Source: Chitinophaga sp. 180180018-3
Lineage (GTDB): Bacteria > Bacteroidota > Bacteroidia > Chitinophagales > Chitinophagaceae
Direction: 5' to 3'
DNA length: 64,000 bases
NCBI RefSeq assembly: GCF_037893185.1
Contig: NZ_CP140772.1
Span: forward strand, 4,402,001 to 4,466,000
The position numbers and the translations under genes are program-made. Within the stretch, counting starts at the first letter, position 1. Each line of letters starts with the position of its first letter. A model generated the notes under the pieces. That model made no database searches, was not told the DNA's origin, and was given only the letters and a program-made list of their open reading frames with translations. Positions 56,201-63,958 of this stretch are shown here, piece by piece.

Positions 56201-56479
56201 GCCGGAGATCCGAAGAAAGGAGATGAACTGGCCGATAAAGTGACCAGGGATTGTGAACAACAGCTGCGCTTCTACAGCTCTCTGCCTCCGAGCAGAATGA
56301 CGAGCGACTTACAGCGCGATGGCCAGAACGCCCAACAGTTTATCGCCTGGTTACACCAGATGAAAGGCGACTTCGGCGTAAACGGCGCAAAACGCAATAA
56401 AGAAGGCGTTATCCAGATGAGTACGGAAGATTCCAACGCAACACCTGCTGCAAAAGACACGGGTAGAATTAAGAAATAA
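53237..56479 (+). CDS. DUF2723 membrane protein, GT-C-like glycosyltransferase (family GT117)
   Basis: 1080 residues. The N-terminal half has about ten membrane segments (near 9-26, 80-100, 115-135, 150-165, 177-200, 215-235, 250-275, 285-325, 340-360). The family motif SLWDCGEFISSAYKVQIPHP lies after the first segment and carries the Asp-Glu pair typical of GT-C enzymes. Further segments lie near 545-640, then the C-terminal soluble part (about 650-1080, including LNQAGNQPRERDYAYVGSFY) is extracytoplasmic and TPR-like. DUF2723 proteins of Bacteroidota are treated as O-mannosyl or other protein O-glycosyltransferases. The stop codon lies inside a 54-bp inverted repeat. Confidence 0.92.
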   Translation: MNFKRTNNLVGWVICIIACFVYIKTMEATGSLWDCGEFISSAYKVQIPHPPGAPLFVLLGRLFSMFLKPSQAALGVNTMTALASGFTILFLFWTITHFARRLMVKPGEEISREKMIAIMGAGIVGALAYTFSDSFWFSAVEGEVYGMSSFFTAIVFWAILKWEHEADEPYSDRWIVLIGYLLGLSIGVHLLNLLTIPAMVMVYYFRRYKVTGWGTFWAFMMGCAITGIVQKYFIQDTVKASGYMDVFFVNSLGMGFFTGFLFYFALIVAILFIGYRKPKFSIYAPLIVIATIIIVPAFNDPGTGTIFFKFVLAAFFVAIPWILKAIGVKFNQSKAVHFSRLTIMFLLFMLLGYSTYITTMVRSTANPSVDMYNVDNPISLVGYLGREQYGDFPLIYGQVFTARPTEYKEGANIYARGAKKYEVSGKKMDPVYAPDDMMLFPRVWDGSNDQGHADFYRSWLGLQQGEKPGFGDNIKFFLQYQVNFMYIRYFMWNFVGKQNDTQGYGNVRDGNWISGISFIDNFFYGDQSLMPDSLKDNKGHNTMFFLPAILGLLGFFFQYNHHRKDTLVVSLLFFFTGFAIILYLNQAGNQPRERDYAYVGSFYAYAVWIGLGVLSVYNFLKKKTKSALSPALATGICLLAVPVLMGFQEWDDHDRSTKYVARDVAKDYLESCQKNAILFTVGDNDTYPLWYAQEVEGIRPDIRVINLSLLGVDWYIDQARRAVNESPAIPMTWSADKYKGETRNYIRFFDPGNIPADKYFNLKEIMNFMGSDDANSKITTQDGGNENFLPTRQLFIPVDKAEVVKYGVVNTKDTARILASVPFKVSKNFLLKNDLAVYDIIAANNWKRPIYFTSPTDLGLNDYLQTDGLAYHLVPLEKQTTQDPLGMDINANVNAMYDNLMHKFEFGGAQTKGTYFDEPNRKMVMYLRQAFTKLSIAMVQEGKAKDSALNVLKYMDKNILETNFPYAMTSPGNMHNYTSIQTIYAYYMAGDPKKGDELADKVTRDCEQQLRFYSSLPPSRMTSDLQRDGQNAQQFIAWLHQMKGDFGVNGAKRNKEGVIQMSTEDSNATPAAKDTGRIKK

Positions 56480-56583
56480 GAATATAGAATTAAGAATAAA
56501 AGGCGAAGACCTTAGCGAATAATTTCAAATCGCTAAGGTCTTCGCCTTTTATTCTTAATTCTATATTCTTATTTCTTAATTCT
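56465..56583. terminator. 54-bp perfect inverted repeat shared by convergent genes
   Basis: Arms 56465-56518 and 56530-56583 are exact complements over 54 bases, with an 11-base loop. The left arm includes the last codons and stop of the DUF2723 gene; the right arm ends one base before the stop of the sugar isomerase gene. The arms contain short quasi-repeats (AGAATTAAGAAT, AGAATATAGAATTAAG) and a GC-rich centre AAGGCGAAGACCTTAGCGA. It can end transcription from both sides. Confidence 0.85.
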
Positions 56584-57429
56584 CTACAGGTTGCTTACCA
56601 TGGTTCTCCAGTAAGCAGCACTTTCTTTTACTTCAGGTACATTGTAATCCCAGTGATATTCATATTCTGCAGAAAACAGTCCTTTGAATTTCTGATCCTT
56701 CAGTGCTTCCATTACTTTAGGCATCTGGGAAACACCGTTACCCCATACTACATCGTGTGCCTCAGGAGATTTCTCATTCAAATCTTTGAAGTGCAGGCTT
56801 ACAATATGACCATTCAGCTTCTTGATGCACTCTACCGGATCCAGACCGGAACGCACCCAGTGGCCGATATCAGCGCAGGCACCCATCAGTTTACTTCTGC
56901 CTTTTATGGCTTCCAGTACTTTCTCAGGGCTCCAGTACGGACTTGGTTTCGGGTGATCATGAATCGCCAGTTTGATCTGGTACTGATCGCACAGGGATGA
57001 TACCAGGTCCAGGTCTTCTGCCTTAGGCTCGGAAGTAATGCTCTGGATACCCATCCTGTTCGCAAAATCAAACAGCATACGCCATTCTGCAGCAGAAGCA
57101 GGTACTACTACGCCAAAAGCTATCAACACCTTATGTTTCTTCTTAAACAGGGCTTTTACCTGCTCCTGCTTGTCGGGCGACATATGATAATCAAATTTGC
57201 CCTCTATACCTCCGCCAATCACCTGCCCGGGAAAAGCCTCTACATACTGGATACCGCAGCTGTCCATCTTATCCAATGCTTCCGCTAACGTAAAATGATT
57301 GAACGTCCATGCCTGCGCACCCAGTTTCCAACCCAGCGCATCTGCCCGGCTTTGTCCGGAGGCAGATCCTGCAAATAATGCCACCGCCAGTCCGCCTGCC
57401 AGCATCAATGCATTTCTCAGTTTTTTCAT
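56584..57429 (-). CDS. Secreted TIM-barrel sugar isomerase/epimerase-like protein
   Basis: 281 residues from the ATG at 57429 (MKKLRNALML), preferred because it begins the signal peptide (residues 1-26, ending SASGQ); a longer ORF starts at 57480 with no signal-like benefit. The AP-endonuclease-2/xylose-isomerase fold is seen in AWTFNHFTLAEALDKMD, YVEAFPGQ, LAIHDHPKPSPYW, ACADIGHWVRSG and VSLHFKDLN, which supply metal ligands Glu, His and Asp. Secreted members in Bacteroidota act with Gfo/Idh oxidoreductases and DUF1080 proteins in 3-keto-glycoside breakdown; the DUF1080 and Gfo/Idh genes are 3 kb away. Confidence 0.9.
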   Translation of the reverse strand: MKKLRNALMLAGGLAVALFAGSASGQSRADALGWKLGAQAWTFNHFTLAEALDKMDSCGIQYVEAFPGQVIGGGIEGKFDYHMSPDKQEQVKALFKKKHKVLIAFGVVVPASAAEWRMLFDFANRMGIQSITSEPKAEDLDLVSSLCDQYQIKLAIHDHPKPSPYWSPEKVLEAIKGRSKLMGACADIGHWVRSGLDPVECIKKLNGHIVSLHFKDLNEKSPEAHDVVWGNGVSQMPKVMEALKDQKFKGLFSAEYEYHWDYNVPEVKESAAYWRTMVSNL

Positions 57430-57577
57430 ATAGATTTTTTTTTGATGATTGAAAGTAGTTGCTTTCAACTTAAAATGCAAGTTTTAAGTGTAAAAATTAC
57501 AGCAAGCCCCACCGCTGAAGGAGGGCATATGTACTTTGTAACCGAAAAGTGGTAAATTTAATGACAGAAGAAGTGTT

Positions 57578-58672
57578 ATGAGAGGAATTCAATTTACCAG
57601 GTTTAATCCGGACGACAACAAGAAAACACCCTTCCAGCAGTTACTGGACATTTTTACCCAACTCCTTACTTATACCAGCGGCGACATAACGGAAGCCCTG
57701 CAATGGCTGACCGAACTGGATAAGGAATACCAGCTTACCAACGATGAGTACGGAATCGGTGATTTTATCGAGGACCTGAAAAATAAAGGGTATATCCGTG
57801 AAAATGAAGAAACGGGCGCTATAGAAATAACTTCCAAAGCAGAACAGGCCATCCGCAAAAACGCGCTGGAAGAAATCTTCGGTAAACTTAAAAAATCGAC
57901 CAGCGGTAATCACAATATCCGCAAATCCGGCATGGGCGATGAACTCAATGCGGAAACCCGGCCATTCGAGTTCGGCGATGGCGTAGATCAGCTGGATGTT
58001 ACCGCTTCTATCCGGAACGCCCAGATCAATCACGGAATCGACAGTTTCTCCATTCAGCAGGACGATCTGGAGGTAAAGGAAACCGACTTTAAAACGCAGA
58101 CCTCTACCGCCCTGATGATCGATATCTCCCACTCCATGATACTTTACGGGGAAGACCGCATCACCCCCGCTAAAAAAGTAGCTATGGCCCTGGCAGAGCT
58201 GATCACCACACGCTATCCGAAAGATACACTCGATATCATCGTATTCGGTAACGATGCCTGGCAGATAGAGATCAAAGATTTGCCCTATCTCCAGGTAGGA
58301 CCATTCCATACCAACACCGTTGCCGGCCTGGAACTGGCCATGGATCTGCTCCGCCGCAGGCGCAATCCAAATAAACAGATCTTCATGATCACCGACGGAA
58401 AACCTACCTGCCTGAAAATAGGATCGCAGTACTATAAGAACAGCTTCGGCCTCGACAGGAAAATACTCAACCGTACCCTGAACCTGGCCGCTCAATGCAA
58501 AAAGCTCAAAATCCCGATCACTACTTTCATGGTAGCTACCGATCCCTGGCTCCAGCAATTTGTACAGGAATTCACGGAAACCAATAGCGGGAAGGCATTC
58601 TTTTCAGGAACCGATAAACTGGGCCAGTTCCTGTTCCGCGACTTCGAAAGCGGAAAAAGGAAATTCTATTAG
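57578..58672 (+). CDS. VWA-domain protein paired with a MoxR-type ATPase
   Basis: 364 residues. The N-terminal 170 residues are alpha-helical and regulator-like, and a von Willebrand A domain spans about 175-350, with the MIDAS motif DISHS at Asp182, Ser184 and Ser186, plus MITDGKPTC near 270. No membrane segment, so it is cytoplasmic, unlike many VWA partners of MoxR. VWA/MoxR pairs act as metal-dependent chaperone or assembly complexes. The ATPase gene follows on the same strand after 104 bp. Confidence 0.88.
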   Translation: MRGIQFTRFNPDDNKKTPFQQLLDIFTQLLTYTSGDITEALQWLTELDKEYQLTNDEYGIGDFIEDLKNKGYIRENEETGAIEITSKAEQAIRKNALEEIFGKLKKSTSGNHNIRKSGMGDELNAETRPFEFGDGVDQLDVTASIRNAQINHGIDSFSIQQDDLEVKETDFKTQTSTALMIDISHSMILYGEDRITPAKKVAMALAELITTRYPKDTLDIIVFGNDAWQIEIKDLPYLQVGPFHTNTVAGLELAMDLLRRRRNPNKQIFMITDGKPTCLKIGSQYYKNSFGLDRKILNRTLNLAAQCKKLKIPITTFMVATDPWLQQFVQEFTETNSGKAFFSGTDKLGQFLFRDFESGKRKFY

Positions 58673-58776
58673 CCGCAAAAGTTACGGTTTATAACAACAG
58701 GGGAAACCACAGCAGGAACCACTCATGTTTTATTCCTGCCAGTCTTTTCCTGATTTTTCATTTGTAATTTTTTTCT

Positions 58777-60285
58777 ATGAGCATCAGCATTAAAACATTA
58801 GGCGAGTTAAAAAAAAGTGGCTATAAACCAGTTTCCGTTAAGGAAGAAATCAGACGCAACCTGATAAAAAATCTGCAAACCAAAGAAGATTCATTCCCCG
58901 GCATCATCGGCTATGAAGATACGGTCATCCCCGATACAGAAAGGGCGCTGCTTTCAAGGCACAACATCCTTTTCCTGGGATTACGCGGACAGGCGAAAAC
59001 CCGCATGGCCCGCCAGATGACAACACTGCTGGATGAATACATCCCCGTAGTGGAAGGCTCCGAAGTAAACGACGATCCTTTCCATCCGCTCTCCCGCTAC
59101 GCACGGGATCTGATTGCCGAAAAAGGCGACCGGACTCCCATCGCCTGGCTGCACCGCAGTGAAAGGTATGGCGAAAAACTCGCTACGCCCGACGTGTCCG
59201 TAGCCGATCTCGTAGGCGACATCGATCCTATCAAAGCCGCCAACCTGAAACTCAGCTTCGCCGATGAACGGGTGATCCACTTCGGAATCATTCCCCGCTC
59301 CAACCGCGGCATCTTCGTTATCAATGAACTGCCCGACCTCCAGGCCCGTATCCAGGTGTCGCTCTTCAATATCCTCCAGGAAGGTGATATTCAGATCAGA
59401 GGCTTCAAAGTAAGAATGCCACTGGATATATTGTTCGTGTTCACGGCTAACCCGGAAGACTATACGAATCGTGGCTCCATTGTGACGCCGCTGAAAGACA
59501 GGATCGAAAGCCAGATCATCACGCACTACCCGAAAACAATAGAGAACTCCCTGCTCATCACCGAACAGGAAGCCGATATACACCACGATCAGGTGTCGAA
59601 AGTAGTGATCTCCGATATGGTGAAACGCCTGATAGAACAGGTTTCCTTCGAAGCGCGTAACAGCGAATATGTCGATAAAAAAAGCGGTGTATCCGCCCGC
59701 CTCACTATTGCTGCATACGAAAATGCGGTCAGTGCCGGCGAACGCCGTGCCATCATCAACGGCGAAAAAGAAACACAGGTACGCATTGCCGACCTCCAGG
59801 CCATCATTCCGGCTATCACCGGTAAAATAGAACTGGTGTATGAAGGAGAACAGGAAGGCCCCTTGCAGGTAGCCCACAACCTCCTCGATAAATCCATCCG
59901 TACCCTGTTTGCCACCTATTTCCCGAACCCGGATTCTTTCAAGAAAAAGAAACAGGCCGGTCCGGCTGAAAACCCATACCGGAGCGTAATTCAATGGTTC
60001 GATCAGGGAAATGCGGTACAGCTGCTTCAGGATATCAGCGACAAACAATATGAAACTACGCTCAGCAAAGTAACCGGACTGAAAGAACTGGTCAAGGCAC
60101 GCTTTCCGAAGGCAGGCAATAAGGAAGCATTGCTGCTGATGGAATTTGTACTGCACGGACTCTCCTCTTACTCTCTGATCAGCAAAAAAGTAGTGGAAAA
60201 TGAAACCCGCTTCAGCGACCTGCTGGGCACGATGATGAATTTCAGTCTTGGTGGAGATGGAGAAGAACCCGAAGAGGAAGAATAA
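58777..60285 (+). CDS. MoxR/Mg-chelatase-like AAA+ ATPase
   Basis: 502 residues. Walker A is GLRGQAKT at residues 68-75 (Gly-x4-Gly-x-x-Lys-Thr type). A long helical insert and sensor segments follow (SNRGIFVINELPDLQARIQV, FVFTANPEDYTNRGS for Walker B/sensor 1, RLTIAAYENAVSAGERR for sensor 2). The C-terminus is acidic (EEPEEEE). The layout matches ChlI/BchI-like ATPases that work with a VWA protein. Partner is the VWA gene upstream. No chlorophyll genes are near, so a general assembly or stress function is likely. Exact client is unknown. Confidence 0.9.
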   Translation: MSISIKTLGELKKSGYKPVSVKEEIRRNLIKNLQTKEDSFPGIIGYEDTVIPDTERALLSRHNILFLGLRGQAKTRMARQMTTLLDEYIPVVEGSEVNDDPFHPLSRYARDLIAEKGDRTPIAWLHRSERYGEKLATPDVSVADLVGDIDPIKAANLKLSFADERVIHFGIIPRSNRGIFVINELPDLQARIQVSLFNILQEGDIQIRGFKVRMPLDILFVFTANPEDYTNRGSIVTPLKDRIESQIITHYPKTIENSLLITEQEADIHHDQVSKVVISDMVKRLIEQVSFEARNSEYVDKKSGVSARLTIAAYENAVSAGERRAIINGEKETQVRIADLQAIIPAITGKIELVYEGEQEGPLQVAHNLLDKSIRTLFATYFPNPDSFKKKKQAGPAENPYRSVIQWFDQGNAVQLLQDISDKQYETTLSKVTGLKELVKARFPKAGNKEALLLMEFVLHGLSSYSLISKKVVENETRFSDLLGTMMNFSLGGDGEEPEEEE

Positions 60286-60351
60286 ATCTGTTTTTTTCCC
60301 TATTTTGTAGTTATAAGTGTCAATTCCACAATTCCACAAACGTTTTATTAC

Positions 60352-61674
60352 ATGAACAATTCCCGTAGAAAATTTATCAGGTCGGCATCTACCATCATGG
60401 CAGGGGCCGGCCTGGTTTCCGCGTTGCCATCTTCCCTGAAAGCATTATCGCTCAACCCTGTAGCACCCAGCGACCGCCTCAATGTGGCTGCTATCGGTAT
60501 TAACGGCATGGGATGGTCCGATCTTACCGCCATGCTCAAAAACCCGGCTGCTCAGTGTGTAGCCCTCTGCGATGTAGACCAGAATGTGCTCGACAAACGA
60601 GTGGGCGAACTCGCTGCCAAAGGCATTAAGGTAAAAGCCTATGGCGATTACCGTAAGCTGTTGGAAGATAAAAACATCGACGCCGTTGTCATTGGTACGC
60701 CGGATCACTGGCACTGTCTGCAAATGACGGATGCCTGCGCAGCCGGCAAAGATGTATACGTGGAGAAGCCGATGGGCAACTCCATTATCGAATGCCGCGC
60801 CATGGTGGCCGCGCAGCAACGGTACAAACGCGCGGTGCAGGTAGGGCAATGGCAACGCAGCCAGCAGCATTTCAGGGATGCCATTGAATTTGTTCACTCC
60901 GGCAAACTCGGAAAAATACGCCTGGTAAAGGTTTGGGCTTATATGGGCTGGATGAAATCCATCCCCGTGCAGCCCGATGGTACGCCCCCGCCAGGAGTGG
61001 ATTATCAGTCGTGGCTAGGCCCGGCCACTACCCGCCCCTTCAACCCCAACCGCTTTCACTTCAACTTCCGCTGGTACTGGGATTATGCAGGCGGCCTCAT
61101 GACCGACTGGGGTGTACATCTGCTCGATTACGCGCTGCTCGGCATGCAATCCGGCGCTCCTAAATCCATCATGGCAGCCGGCGGTAAATTCGCCTATCCG
61201 GACGATGCCGCAGAAACACCTGATACGCTTACCACTGTCTACGAATTCGACGGCTATAACATCCAATGGGAACAGGCTACCGGCATCGATGACGGCCCCT
61301 ATGGCCGCACCCATGGCATTGCCTTTATCGGCAACAATGGTACGCTGGTACTCGACCGTGGCGGATGGGAAGTGATCCCGGAAAAAGACAAGATGGAAGC
61401 AGTAGCACACCAGCCTTCAGTAGATAATGGCCTCGATCTGCACACGACTAACTTCGTGGAAGTAGTGAAATCCCGGCAATTCAACGACCTGCATGCTCCT
61501 GTACAGGTAGGCGCGCTTGTGGCCACCACGGCCCAGATGGGCAATATTGCCTATCGCACCGGCAAAAAAATATACTGGGATGCTACTGCCGCTAAATTCA
61601 CCGACAAACGAGCCAACCGATTACTCGCGGCATCCTATCACAACGGATACAAACTGCCAGCTATTCACTATTAA
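60352..61674 (+). CDS. Gfo/Idh/MocA-family oxidoreductase with Tat signal
   Basis: 440 residues. A twin-arginine signal (SRRKFIRSAST, Arg5 and Arg6) sends the folded, NAD-bearing protein to the periplasm. Rossmann motif GINGMG at 49-54, then CDVDQNVLDKR, AVVIGTPDHWH and the family EKP motif at 138-140 (YVEKPMGN). The C-terminal Gfo/Idh sandwich begins near 185 (GKIRLVKVWAYMG). In Bacteroidota this secreted group oxidises glycosides to 3-keto-glycosides. The DUF1080 gene follows by 21 bp, so a 3-keto-glycoside step is a reasonable inference. Confidence 0.93.
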   Translation: MNNSRRKFIRSASTIMAGAGLVSALPSSLKALSLNPVAPSDRLNVAAIGINGMGWSDLTAMLKNPAAQCVALCDVDQNVLDKRVGELAAKGIKVKAYGDYRKLLEDKNIDAVVIGTPDHWHCLQMTDACAAGKDVYVEKPMGNSIIECRAMVAAQQRYKRAVQVGQWQRSQQHFRDAIEFVHSGKLGKIRLVKVWAYMGWMKSIPVQPDGTPPPGVDYQSWLGPATTRPFNPNRFHFNFRWYWDYAGGLMTDWGVHLLDYALLGMQSGAPKSIMAAGGKFAYPDDAAETPDTLTTVYEFDGYNIQWEQATGIDDGPYGRTHGIAFIGNNGTLVLDRGGWEVIPEKDKMEAVAHQPSVDNGLDLHTTNFVEVVKSRQFNDLHAPVQVGALVATTAQMGNIAYRTGKKIYWDATAAKFTDKRANRLLAASYHNGYKLPAIHY

Positions 61675-61695
61675 CATCTCCCAAAACAATACAAC

Positions 61696-62433
61696 ATGCG
61701 TACACTACTCTTTTCCGCCTGTACGCTGCTGGCATTTTCAGCAGCTGCCCAGAATAAAACTCAGATGAAACCGGAAGAAACGGAAGTCTGGGAACCGGTG
61801 CCCAAGGTCATCACTCCCGGTACGGAAACCCTCTCGGCTCCTTCCGATGCCACCATCCTGTTCGACGGTAAAAATCTCGATAACTGGGAATCAGATAAAG
61901 GAGGCCCCGCTAAATGGGACGTAAAAAACGGCATGATGACGGTAGTTAAGGGAACAGGTGTCATTAAAACCAAACAGCAATTCGAAGATTTCCAGCTGCA
62001 TATCGAATGGCGTACGCCGGAAGAAGTAAAGGGGGAGAGCCAGGGCCGCGGCAACAGCGGTATTTTCATGCAGGAATACTACGAGCTGCAGGTACTCGAC
62101 AATTACAACAACCGCACCTACTCGAATGGCCAGGCAGGTAGTTTCTATAAACAAAAGATTCCGCTGGTGAATGCCTGCAAAAAACCGGGTGAATGGCAAA
62201 CATACGATGTCATATGGACAGCGCCCCGCTTTAACGAAGATGGTTCCCTGAAGTCGCCGGCACGTGCTACCGTCCTGCAAAATGGTGTGCTGGTACAAAA
62301 CAATGTGGAGCTCGAAGGGCAGACACAGTATATCGGCAAACCCTTTTATGTAAAACACGGACCGAAATCCATTGCCCTGCAGGATCACGGCAATCCTGTC
62401 AGCTACAGAAACATCTGGATACGGACGCTGTAG
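61696..62433 (+). CDS. DUF1080 protein (3-keto-disaccharide hydrolase-like)
   Basis: 245 residues with a signal peptide (1-18, ending SAAAQ). The DUF1080 concanavalin-like jelly roll spans about 50-245, with [57 protein letters not shown] and [17 protein letters not shown]. Members are 3-keto-glucoside or 3-ketodisaccharide hydrolases or lyases in periplasmic sugar breakdown. It shares an operon with the Tat-exported Gfo/Idh oxidoreductase. Specific substrate cannot be read. Confidence 0.93.
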   Translation: MRTLLFSACTLLAFSAAAQNKTQMKPEETEVWEPVPKVITPGTETLSAPSDATILFDGKNLDNWESDKGGPAKWDVKNGMMTVVKGTGVIKTKQQFEDFQLHIEWRTPEEVKGESQGRGNSGIFMQEYYELQVLDNYNNRTYSNGQAGSFYKQKIPLVNACKKPGEWQTYDVIWTAPRFNEDGSLKSPARATVLQNGVLVQNNVELEGQTQYIGKPFYVKHGPKSIALQDHGNPVSYRNIWIRTL

Positions 62434-62435
62434 TG

Positions 62436-62504
62436 TTTAGTCTTTAGTGTTTAGTCTTTAGTTAATCTCATCGGTTAACTAAAGACTAAACACTAAAGGC
62501 TAAA
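62436..62504. terminator. 30-bp near-perfect hairpin between convergent genes
   Basis: Arms 62436-62465 and 62475-62504 pair over 30 bases with one G-U, loop TCTCATCGG. The arms consist of repeated TTTAGTCTTTAGTG-type units. It begins 2 bases after the DUF1080 stop and covers the stop of the GNAT gene (62500-62502), so both genes run into it. Confidence 0.8.
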
Positions 62505-62970
62505 AGCTTAGCGACAAATACACCGCATCACTGATGGGGTTGTCGTAATAAGCAGCTATTGGCTGGAATCCTAATGATGTATACAAATCTATAGCAGGCC
62601 GCATACGCGCCAGCGTATCCAGGATGATACGTTTGTATCCGAGCCGGCGGCTCTCTTCTATGGCGGCACTGGCAAGGGCTTTACCAACCCCGGCGCCTTT
62701 GAACGCTTCTCTTACAAAAAGACGTTTCATTTCCGCTGTTGTGTTATCAAACGAACGTACTGCCACGCCACCCGCCAGTTGCCCGTCGACCAACGCGATG
62801 AACAATGCACCGGTAGGTGTGGCATAAGCGCCTGGCAGCTGGGCCAGTTCCTCATCAAATTGCTGAAAACTGAGATCTTCATCTAACCAGTTGGCATATT
62901 CGCGGAAAAGCAGTTTCACCTGTGCAAGGCGTTCCCTATCTTCGGCGGTTACTTTTATTACTTCTGTCAT
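62500..62970 (-). CDS. GNAT-family N-acetyltransferase
   Basis: 156 residues from the ATG at 62970, chosen because GGAGGG lies 4 bases upstream on the minus strand; a longer ORF begins at 63015. The fold shows LRQLFREY-type helix, GAYATPTGALFIALVDGQLAG, the acetyl-CoA motif VREAFKGAGVGKALASAA (KGAGVGKA), and RIILDTLARMRPAIDLYTSLGF, typical of GNAT proteins. It acetylates a small amine or a protein terminus; the substrate is unknown. Its stop is inside the shared hairpin. Confidence 0.92.
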   Translation of the reverse strand: MTEVIKVTAEDRERLAQVKLLFREYANWLDEDLSFQQFDEELAQLPGAYATPTGALFIALVDGQLAGGVAVRSFDNTTAEMKRLFVREAFKGAGVGKALASAAIEESRRLGYKRIILDTLARMRPAIDLYTSLGFQPIAAYYDNPISDAVYLSLSF

Positions 62971-63001
62971 AACCCTCCATTTTGTTGTATATAAAACGCA
63001 A

Positions 63002-63029
63002 AAAGCCTTCCGCAAGCAGAAGGCTTTTA
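63002..63029 (-). terminator. Terminator-like hairpin in the 5' region of the GNAT gene
   Basis: AAAAGCCTTC (63002-63011) pairs exactly with GAAGGCTTTT (63020-63029) around an 8-base loop, and read on the minus strand it is followed by TTTTTGCGTTTT. It is 32 bases upstream of the GNAT ATG. It could end a minus-strand transcript coming from the right or attenuate the GNAT message. Confidence 0.55.
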
Positions 63030-63457
63030 CCTGGAAAATGTTGGCAGCAGTTTATCGCTGGAAAAATTGCCGCCGCATATCTTATTATCAGTTACATGTT
63101 CCGTTTGATGTAGTAATAGTAAAATATTCAATACTCACCTTCTGTAAATCCTTCCTGCCTCTTGCGGGGTATGCAATATAAGGTTTTGAAGTGATATAAA
63201 CATCAGAATAAGTGTATTTCTTTTCAACACTTTATAAATAATATTTCAAGCTAAAAATTCAACATAAAATATTATAAATCAATATAAAAAGAAATAAATA
63301 CATCTATAATATTAAATAAAAAGAAACATTATACGCTCTACTCCACCGGCATTACAATGATAAATACCCTTATACCACCGCGATTATCGACAGATCAGAT
63401 AAATGAGCCTTTTTTTGCCGGCTTACTTTCGGAGATTATTTTGTCTGGCTGCAAAAA
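63030..63457. other. AT-rich intergenic stretch, no gene seen
   Basis: 428 bases, strongly AT-rich from 63190 on, with frequent stops. No RNA gene or promoter was recognised. A leader or small RNA ending at the hairpin is conceivable. Confidence 0.45.
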
Positions 63458-63958
63458 TTAAATATATATATAAAACACTCTCATACTAAATATCCCGTTT
63501 GAGAGAATAGCATCTGACCAGGCATCTGCCGAATCCCTGGTACTTATCTTTCCGCTAATAGTGCCATCAATTGTACTCTTGTCATATTTGGTAATAACAA
63601 CTGTCAGGTCTGGCTGAGCACCGGTTATAGACACGCCGTTACGCACATACAAAAATTCTTTTGTATCTACTTTATAGGGGGTGTTTAACAATAAACTGTC
63701 AGTATCTATTTTAACAGCTATTCCATCCCGGTCATCCAATGATTTTGCATAGATCCGATAAACAAACTTCTTGGTTTTAGCATCTTTCATCTTCAGGGTC
63801 TCAACAGGTGTCTTCTGATAGGCATTATAAAAATTAAACTCCTTCCCTGATAAATTATAACTCATCGTGCCAGTATACACGATGAGGCTGTCTTTGTCTT
63901 TTTTGCAGGCAAATATTAATGAGGAAAATACCACAATTAATAAAAGATAAATTTTCAT
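63458..63958 (-). CDS. Small lipoprotein of unknown function
   Basis: 166 residues. Signal peptide with lipobox SLIFACKKD (Cys at 18). The mature part is beta-rich (IVYTGTMSYNLSGKEFNFY, FVYRIYAKSLDDRDGIAVKI, STIDGTISGKIST) and forms a single small sandwich or barrel. It resembles the many CKK-type surface or periplasmic lipoproteins of Chitinophagaceae. No domain is recognised. The start is 42 bases from the window's right edge, so the promoter region is largely outside. Confidence 0.75.
   Translation of the reverse strand: MKIYLLLIVVFSSLIFACKKDKDSLIVYTGTMSYNLSGKEFNFYNAYQKTPVETLKMKDAKTKKFVYRIYAKSLDDRDGIAVKIDTDSLLLNTPYKVDTKEFLYVRNGVSITGAQPDLTVVITKYDKSTIDGTISGKISTRDSADAWSDAILSNGIFSMRVFYIYI

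Noticed and set aside
54944..56260. 438-codon minus-strand open frame
   Set aside because: Antisense shadow of the same DUF2723 gene; no ribosome site, domain or neighbour supports it.
57641..58558. 305-codon minus-strand open frame
   Set aside because: Antisense to the VWA gene, whose MIDAS motif is intact.
58981..60339. 452-codon minus-strand open frame
   Set aside because: Antisense to the MoxR-type ATPase; long because codon bias of the real gene suppresses stops on the opposite strand.
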